From: Acidobacteriota bacterium
Lineage (GTDB): Bacteria; Actinomycetota; Acidimicrobiia; Spongiisociales; ZC4RG35
NCBI GenBank assembly: GCA_022573225.1
Contig: JACZUI010000012.1
Span: forward strand, 1 to 46,214
Direction of reading: 5' to 3'
DNA length: 46,214 nucleotides
The notes below the pieces were generated by a model that had not been told where the DNA came from, made no database searches, and was given only the letters and a program-made list of their open reading frames with translations. This document shows positions 40,079-46,214 of the stretch, one piece after another. How positions within the stretch are numbered: the first letter of the stretch is position 1; every line of letters starts with the position of its first letter. The translations under genes and the position numbers were made by a program.

Positions 40079-41487
40079 TCACCATCACAGGACTCGGCCC
40101 CGGGGACTTCGACCGGATTCCGAGTCAGGTGAGATCAGTTCTCGTCGATCCCAGTGTGACCGTGGTCGCACGGACGCGGCATCATCCCGCGGCCCAGGAG
40201 CTGGAGAAGCTACGGGCTGTCGTATTCTGCGACGACCTTTACGAGTCGTTTGAGACCTTTGATGAGGTCTATGACGCAATCGTCGGCCGTGTCATCGAGG
40301 CTGCGCGGCGGGGACCGGTTGTCTATGTGGTCCCGGGAAGCCCGCTCGTGGGCGAGCTTGCCGTGCGTGGCATTGTCGACTCCGCGGCTGAAGTGGAGAT
40401 AATCCCGGCCGAGTCGTTTGTTGATGCGGTCCTGGCGGAGATGGGATACGACCCCCTGGACCGTGGCCTCCAGATTCTCAACGGGCACAGCCTGCCGGAT
40501 CCGCTGGTGCTCGACAAGCCGACGATCGTGGCCCAGGTTGACCGACCCGAGATCCTCGCCGACGTGGCCGCGGCCATAGACGCGATTGTCCCCGATGGGA
40601 CGATGATCACCGTTCTGTCCGGCCTGGGGTCGAAAGACTCGAGGGTGGCGTCGATGGAACCAGCGGCAGTTGACCCTGCGTTGGGCGGATATCGAACCTC
40701 CCTGTTCATCGACGCTGAACCGGGCGGTCTGATCGGCGTCGTCCAAACGATGCGGCGTCTCCGTGACGAGTGCCCTTGGGACCGGGAGCAGACCCACCAG
40801 ACCCTGGTGAAGAACCTGGTAGAGGAGGTCTACGAGTTGATCGCCGCCATCGGAAACCTCCCGTCTCAAGGGACCGACTGGGTCGCATATGCAGCTGTGG
40901 AGGACGAGTTGGGCGACGTTTTGCTCCAGGTTCTGTTTCACGAGGCGATTGGGAGGGAGGCGGGTGCGCTCGATATCAACAGTGTGAGCGAGCTCCTCCG
41001 ACAGAAGCTGGTCCGCCGCCATCCCCACGTCTTCGCCGACGTGGAGGCAGGTTCGGCCGAGGAGGTCAAAGTCAACTGGGATCGGATCAAGTCGGAGGAG
41101 CGGGGCACCTCTCCCGAGTCCGCTCTCGATGGTATTCCAGAGGGAATGCCGGCGCTGCACCGTTCCGCCAAGATCCAGAACCGCGCGGCCAAAATCGGCT
41201 TTGACTGGGACACGGCCAGTCAGGTCATCCCAAAAATCCGAGAGGAACTCGACGAGGTCGAAGCGGCCGTCGGCGACGCGGCGGCCACCGAGGATGAGAT
41301 CGGCGACCTTCTCTTCTCGGTGATCAATCTCGCCCGACACCTCGGCGTCGATCCCGAGCTCGCACTACGTGCCAGCACCCGGAGCTTTGAAGAGCGGCTT
41401 CGCCTCATGGAGGCCGAAGGCCCACTGGATGGGCTGACCATCGACGAGCTCAACGAACGTTGGGAACGCGCCAAGCGCAAAACGTGA
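40075..41487 (+). CDS. mazG: tetrapyrrole methylase-domain + MazG nucleotide pyrophosphohydrolase
   Basis: 470 aa; ATG 40075 overlaps the previous stop. Residues 1-~215 form a tetrapyrrole (corrin/porphyrin) methylase-like domain (G-L-G-P-G-D at the start, V-V-P-G-S-P near 85), as in Bacillus YabN. From ~225 there are two MazG units: C-P-W-D-R-E-Q-T-H-Q-T-L...E-E-V-Y-E-L with E-D-E-L-G-D, and E-E-L-D-E-V-E with E-D-E-I-G-D-L-L-F. MazG hydrolyses NTPs/dNTPs and, in mycobacteria, oxidised dCTP. The role of the methylase-like domain is unknown. Confidence 0.92.
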   Translation: MITITGLGPGDFDRIPSQVRSVLVDPSVTVVARTRHHPAAQELEKLRAVVFCDDLYESFETFDEVYDAIVGRVIEAARRGPVVYVVPGSPLVGELAVRGIVDSAAEVEIIPAESFVDAVLAEMGYDPLDRGLQILNGHSLPDPLVLDKPTIVAQVDRPEILADVAAAIDAIVPDGTMITVLSGLGSKDSRVASMEPAAVDPALGGYRTSLFIDAEPGGLIGVVQTMRRLRDECPWDREQTHQTLVKNLVEEVYELIAAIGNLPSQGTDWVAYAAVEDELGDVLLQVLFHEAIGREAGALDINSVSELLRQKLVRRHPHVFADVEAGSAEEVKVNWDRIKSEERGTSPESALDGIPEGMPALHRSAKIQNRAAKIGFDWDTASQVIPKIREELDEVEAAVGDAAATEDEIGDLLFSVINLARHLGVDPELALRASTRSFEERLRLMEAEGPLDGLTIDELNERWERAKRKT

Positions 41488-41543
41488 GCTTGGGGGCATT
41501 TCACGCTGTCCCGTACCCCAGCACAGGCATCGTCGGCTGTTAG

Positions 41544-43246
<1,703 letters not shown>

Positions 43247-43250
43247 TGGC

Positions 43251-43760
43251 ATGGGTGACCGTCAGGTCGTAGAAGTTCAGATCGGGAGGCCCTTGCGAGC
43301 CGATTCCGATGTGGTGTCCCGATGCCATCTAAGGATGCCGGTGGTGGTCAGGGTGCCACCCATCCTCGATGACGGAACTCCCTTTCCGACCCTCTACTGG
43401 CTGACGTGCCCACTCGCAACCTCCCGGATAGGCCGGCTGGAAGGCGCCGGTGGCGTGAGGAGAATGGAGGGGAAGGCTCGATCCGACCCCGGGTTCGGGG
43501 ATCGGCTAGCTGCGGCCCACGACGAGTACCGGGCAGAGCGAGACAAGCTTCTTCCCGAAGAGGCCTCTCCTGCGCCTTCGGGCGGAGTGGGAGGGGCCGC
43601 GCTTGGGGTGAAATGCCTGCACGCTCACTATGCCCACTCCCGCGGGGGTGGCTCCAATCCAGTCGGTGAGATTGTGGCTGATTGGATAGAGCCTCTCGAT
43701 TGTGTCGTGCCATGTGTCCTTGACGATGAGATGAACCCAGAGTGGGTCAACACGCCGTGA
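43251..43760 (+). CDS. DUF501 protein
   Basis: 169 aa from ATG 43251, 4 bp after divIC; the frame opens 15 bp earlier. Conserved blocks: Q-I-G-R-P-L-R, V-V-R-V-P-P, F-P-T-L-Y-W-L-T-C-P, R-I-G-R-L-E, and G-V-K-C-L-H-A-H-Y-A with Cys and two His that could bind metal. Found almost only in actinobacteria between divIC and ppx; function unknown. The stop overlaps the ppx ATG by one base. Confidence 0.9.
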   Translation: MGDRQVVEVQIGRPLRADSDVVSRCHLRMPVVVRVPPILDDGTPFPTLYWLTCPLATSRIGRLEGAGGVRRMEGKARSDPGFGDRLAAAHDEYRAERDKLLPEEASPAPSGGVGGAALGVKCLHAHYAHSRGGGSNPVGEIVADWIEPLDCVVPCVLDDEMNPEWVNTP

Positions 43761-44629
43761 TGGTCGGCGCCGTCGACATCGGAACCAACTCGATGCGCCT
43801 CCTCATCACCGACGGTGTTGTAGAGCTCGGGCGCTGGGTCGAGGTGACCGGTCTCGGAAGCGGCATCGACGCCACCGGGCGCCTGGCCGACGATGCGATC
43901 GGCCGAACCATCTCCGTCCTGGGCCGCTATGGCGCCTTGATGGACGACCGGAATGTGGGTGCGCGCAAGGCCATTGCCACCTCGGCATCCCGAGATGCCT
44001 CCAACCGAGATTCGTTCTTCGATCAGGCAGAAGCGGCCTTGGGGGTTCGCCCGACTCTCATCACAGGTGATGAGGAAGCCCGGTTGGCCTATCTAGGAGC
44101 CACCTCGGAGGAAGTGAATGACCAGCCGCTCCTTGTGTCGGACATCGGTGGCGGAAGCACTGAATTCGTGACTTCGCACGGTTCGGTGTCGGTGGACATC
44201 GGGTCGGTGCGGCTCACCGAGCGCGCCCTACCCGAACGGCCTCCGTCTGAGGACAATCTTTCAGCGGCGCGAGAACTCGTGTTGGCTCAGTTCGCCGGTG
44301 TTGATGTTGGACCGGTGATGACACTCGTGGGCGTCGCCGGAACCTGGACCAGCCTCGGGGCGATGGCGCTGGGACTCCCCTCATATGACCGCGACCTCGT
44401 ACACGGAACGACGCTGACCAGGGACGGGTTGGAGGACCTGATAGGTAATCTGGCGTCGATGTCGGTCGAGGAGACGGCGACCATCCCGTCGCTGGACCCG
44501 AAACGCGCTCCGGTGATTCTGGCTGGAGCCGTCGTCGCTGCCGCCGTCTTAGACTCGGTCGGAGTAGGTGAGGCCACGATCTCGGAGCGGGATACCCTCG
44601 ACGCGGTAGCAGCCGAACTGTTGGCTTGA
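43760..44629 (+). CDS. ppx: Ppx/GppA exopolyphosphatase
   Basis: 289 aa from ATG 43760; GTG codons at 43742 and 43757 are alternatives. Actin-like ATPase fold: V-G-A-V-D-I-G-T-N-S-M-R-L-L at the N-terminus, T-S-A-S-R-D-A, G-D-E-E-A-R-L-A-Y-L-G-A, and S-D-I-G-G-G-S-T-E-F with phosphate-binding Gly-rich turn. Short form without a C-terminal HD domain, as in actinobacterial Ppx1. Degrades polyphosphate or pppGpp, linking to alarmone metabolism. The tRNA-Leu starts 11 bp after its stop. Confidence 0.93.
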   Translation: MVGAVDIGTNSMRLLITDGVVELGRWVEVTGLGSGIDATGRLADDAIGRTISVLGRYGALMDDRNVGARKAIATSASRDASNRDSFFDQAEAALGVRPTLITGDEEARLAYLGATSEEVNDQPLLVSDIGGGSTEFVTSHGSVSVDIGSVRLTERALPERPPSEDNLSAARELVLAQFAGVDVGPVMTLVGVAGTWTSLGAMALGLPSYDRDLVHGTTLTRDGLEDLIGNLASMSVEETATIPSLDPKRAPVILAGAVVAAAVLDSVGVGEATISERDTLDAVAAELLA

Positions 44630-44640
44630 CCTGACTCCAG

Positions 44641-44726
44641 GCCCGGGTGGCGAAATGCAGACGCGAGGGGCTTAAACCCCCTTGGGCCCTTTAGGGCCCG
44701 TGTGGGTTCGAATCCCACCCCGGGCA
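44641..44726 (+). tRNA. tRNA-Leu (anticodon UAA)
   Basis: Complete 86-nt class II tRNA. Acceptor GCCCGGG pairs with CCCGGGC (44719-44725), discriminator A; anticodon loop CTTAAAC between GGGG and CCCC gives anticodon TAA; long variable arm GGGCCC-TTTA-GGGCCC; T-loop TTCGAAT. No encoded CCA. Typical end of the eno-ppx cluster in actinobacteria. Confidence 0.95.
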
Positions 44727-44804
44727 CCCGCCAATGGCCACCTTCAGGCGGTGGCTCTGGACCTGCATGGGTGCCTACCCCTAGGCTCACTCGACGTGCG
44801 GCGA

Positions 44805-44891
44805 ATGACGCGGAACTGGCTCGTGTTGTGGCCGGCCCTGGCGCTGGCCCTCGCGGCCTGGGCATACCGACAGGCGGGCAAGAGCGTGTGA
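44805..44891 (+). CDS. 28-aa membrane microprotein
   Basis: ATG 44805 to TGA 44889-44891. The product M-T-R-N-W-L-V-L-W-P-A-L-A-L-A-L-A-A-W-A-Y-R-Q-A-G-K-S-V has one span bounded by basic residues. The stop overlaps the GTG of the next gene (GTGTGA), suggesting translational coupling. Could also be only a leader ORF. No homologue recognised. Confidence 0.4.
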   Translation: MTRNWLVLWPALALALAAWAYRQAGKSV

Positions 44892-45490
44892 ATCGGCGCC
44901 AACTCGGAGCGATCATGATCATGCTGGGCGGGCTGACCATCGTTGGAGGTGGCATCCTGGGCGTGCGCGGTCCCGCAGCAGAGAGCGAGACGACAGTTGT
45001 GGCGTCCCGGTCCACATCGACGACTTCACCAAGGCAGACCACCAGCACCACGCCGCCGAGTTCGACAAGTTCCACTACCGCTGCTCAAACGACCACTTCG
45101 ACGATCTCGACGACCTCGAGCAGCACCGCCATCATCACCGAGACGCCCGAGGAGTTCCTCATTCTGCTTGTGGAGGGGCTCCGAGGAAACCCCGACTTGC
45201 TGGTTTCCCGCCTGAACCAGGCCACGCTGGACATCTATGGAGAAGAGCAGTGTCGAGAGACAATGAGCCAGACACTCGACCCAGAGACGGAGCTGGAGAT
45301 ACGAGAGATCGGCGAGACAGGGTCCTGGGATTACGTGATCGACGAGATCACCACCCCTCTGGACGACGTTCTTGCGTTAGAAGTCCAGCGCTTCGTTGCC
45401 GGGCAAACCCTCATTCAGGAGCTTCATTGGCAGCTCGTTGAGGGGCAGTGGACTTGGTTCTCCGACTGCGGAGATCCGCTTCCCGGGTGA
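44888..45490 (+). CDS. membrane-anchored protein with Ser/Thr-rich linker
   Basis: 200 aa from GTG 44888. An N-terminal span (I-M-I-M-L-G-G-L-T-I-V-G-G-G-I-L-G-V) without a lipobox Cys anchors it; residues ~35-85 are Ser/Thr-rich. The C-terminal ~110 residues form a small domain with two Cys (E-E-Q-C-R-E and F-S-D-C-G-D) and W-Q-L-V-E-G-Q-W-T-W, like the small SnoaL-like or DUF-type secreted domains. Exported; function unknown. Confidence 0.65.
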   Translation: MNRRQLGAIMIMLGGLTIVGGGILGVRGPAAESETTVVASRSTSTTSPRQTTSTTPPSSTSSTTAAQTTTSTISTTSSSTAIITETPEEFLILLVEGLRGNPDLLVSRLNQATLDIYGEEQCRETMSQTLDPETELEIREIGETGSWDYVIDEITTPLDDVLALEVQRFVAGQTLIQELHWQLVEGQWTWFSDCGDPLPG

Positions 45491-45509
45491 CACGGCTTGT
45501 GCCTCGACA

Positions 45510-45565
45510 ACCGACCCCCCCGCTCGGGGCGCTGAGGTCCTGGGTTCGAATCCGACCCCGCACCA
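45510..45565 (+). pseudogene. tRNA-like 3' end remnant
   Basis: GGTTCGAATCC (45543-45553) is a T-loop signature, followed by CCCCGCACCA, like an acceptor strand with encoded CCA. The T-stem has mismatches and no 5' half (GCGGGG... or D-arm) precedes it. Upstream a CCCC-GCTC-GGGG hairpin could be a variable arm. Probably a decayed tRNA end or an old attachment site. Confidence 0.35.
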
Positions 45566-45799
45566 CCTGAATCGTCGACCCACTTTGCTCGGTTGGGGTT
45601 GCCGCGCTGAATCAGGGATCGCACGGGGCCTACTGAGAAACTTCGACATTCCTGTCACCCGCGGGGCATCGGCCTCCGTCTGTATAGATAGCGGCCGACG
45701 GGTTTGATATGGCGCAAATCCATAGTCCGGCAGTGAGCAGGCTGCCACACTGTCCGTAAGTCACTACGTCGCCCCCAACCTCGGGAGCGTCGTTTGCCC

Positions 45800-45841
45800 A
45801 GGAAGTAGCCTCGTCGAAAAACCGACGGGGCTACTTCCTTC
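45800..45841. terminator. strong hairpin (arms about 17 bp)
   Basis: AGGAAGTAGCC-T-CGTCG, loop around AAAAAC, then CGACG-G-GGCTACTTCCTT pair almost perfectly. No long U-tract; could act as a terminator for the upstream gene or protect an RNA end. It lies 151 bp before the last gene. Confidence 0.6.
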
Positions 45842-45991
45842 ACAACTCAACTTGTTCGCTCATAGAACTGCCGGGATCTTCACATTGTCGGTTGTCGGGA
45901 TCACGGTCTTCGGCAGCTGATATCAAGGGTCTGTCACCCGAACCTCGCAATGGCTCGTCTGTATGGATGACGCCTTAGGAAAGGGAAGGTC

Positions 45992-46214
45992 ATGGGCAAG
46001 GCAGGCAAATGGTTCGGGCCACTCAGTGGCATCCTCTTCGTTGCCGCAGTTGTGGTAGCGGGAGGCATCTCTGGAGAGCTCGACATCGAGCCCTCCGACT
46101 CGGCAAGCAGTGTTCTAGCTGAATTTCGCGAGAAAGCTGACGACATTCAGACGGCGGCCCTGGTGACGATGCTTGGCCTCGGCTTTCTGCTGATTTTCCT
46201 CGGACATCTTCGGA
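45992..46214 (+). CDS. membrane protein, cut by the window end
   Basis: At least 74 codons from ATG 45992, with GGAAGG (45984-45989) just upstream. Two hydrophobic segments are visible, about residues 9-26 (L-S-G-I-L-F-V-A-A-V-V-V-A-G-G-I) and 55-72 (L-V-T-M-L-G-L-G-F-L-L-I-F-L-G), with an acidic loop between. The rest lies outside the window. Family not recognised. Confidence 0.65.
   Translation, partial: MGKAGKWFGPLSGILFVAAVVVAGGISGELDIEPSDSASSVLAEFREKADDIQTAALVTMLGLGFLLIFLGHLR

Noticed and set aside
40210..41340. 376-aa minus-strand ORF
   Set aside because: Antisense shadow of mazG.
44287..45075. 262-aa minus-strand ORF with G-V-G-F-E-P-T-R-like text
   Set aside because: That peptide is a known artefact of reading antisense through a tRNA; it crosses tRNA-Leu 44641-44726 and ppx.

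Overview
The window is chromosomal DNA of a high-GC Gram-positive-type bacterium, most likely an uncultured Actinomycetota of the Acidimicrobiia kind. This rests on DUF501, a class of probable leaderless genes (TANNNT 6-8 nt before the start codon), Thr/Ser-rich lipoproteins, nickel superoxide dismutase, and actinobacterial gene orders (pdxH-MBL-rph-rdgB; eno-divIC-DUF501-ppx-tRNA-Leu). The lineage is inferred from content only; no database search was possible.

Layout. 1-6500 is accessory DNA: a cut-off cold-shock gene, a lone Spo11/topoisomerase VI A-like protein, a start-less fragment encoding repeated NADVRHLLKK motifs, a GT-C-like membrane protein, a small alarmone synthetase, and a mobile-element scar. 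The scar holds a 5' half of tRNA-Leu(GAG), a tyrosine-integrase C-terminus, an ISL3-type transposase C-terminus, a 3' half of tRNA-Leu(UAG), and three copies of a tandem TGCAACC motif with 11-bp phasing. 6511-10393 is a tightly overlapping minus-strand operon (pdxH, Rv1339-like MBL enzyme, rph, rdgB, ndh). 10530-13655 carries an isovaleryl-CoA-dehydrogenase-like enzyme and an HMG-CoA lyase (leucine catabolism), separated by a small accessory island that holds a fourth copy of the tandem motif. 13888-18619 has a ferredoxin, a BBE-type flavoprotein, an LLM flavoprotein, a DUF3048 lipoprotein and a double-ACT protein.

18681-20056 is the most striking locus. A sodN gene with an unusual Ni-hook (Pro5 replaced by Tyr) lies divergent from one ORF that fuses an S26 signal-peptidase-like domain (the expected Ni-SOD maturation protease) to an AlkA-type HhH-GPD DNA glycosylase. 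20057-31277 holds metG, an EamA transporter, a lipoprotein, deoC followed by two overlapping ORFs that look like a split ALDH16, a minimal FAD protein, a second AlkA-like glycosylase, hydrolases and pgl. 31316-44726 is a long plus-strand housekeeping run: rplY, pth, glpK, pgsA, an SDR, mfd, a SurA-like lipoprotein, mazG, eno, divIC, DUF501, ppx and tRNA-Leu(UAA). The right end has a Ser/Thr-rich anchored protein with an overlapping 28-aa membrane microprotein, a tRNA-like 3' remnant, a strong hairpin, and a membrane protein cut by the window end.

How the genes fit together: deoC plus ALDH16 would turn deoxyribose-5-phosphate into glyceraldehyde-3-phosphate and acetate. The dehydrogenase and HMG-CoA lyase fit leucine breakdown. 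rph, rdgB, mazG, mfd and the two glycosylases handle RNA ends, nucleotide-pool cleaning and DNA repair. sodN and the fused protease-glycosylase suggest a link between superoxide defence and base-excision repair.
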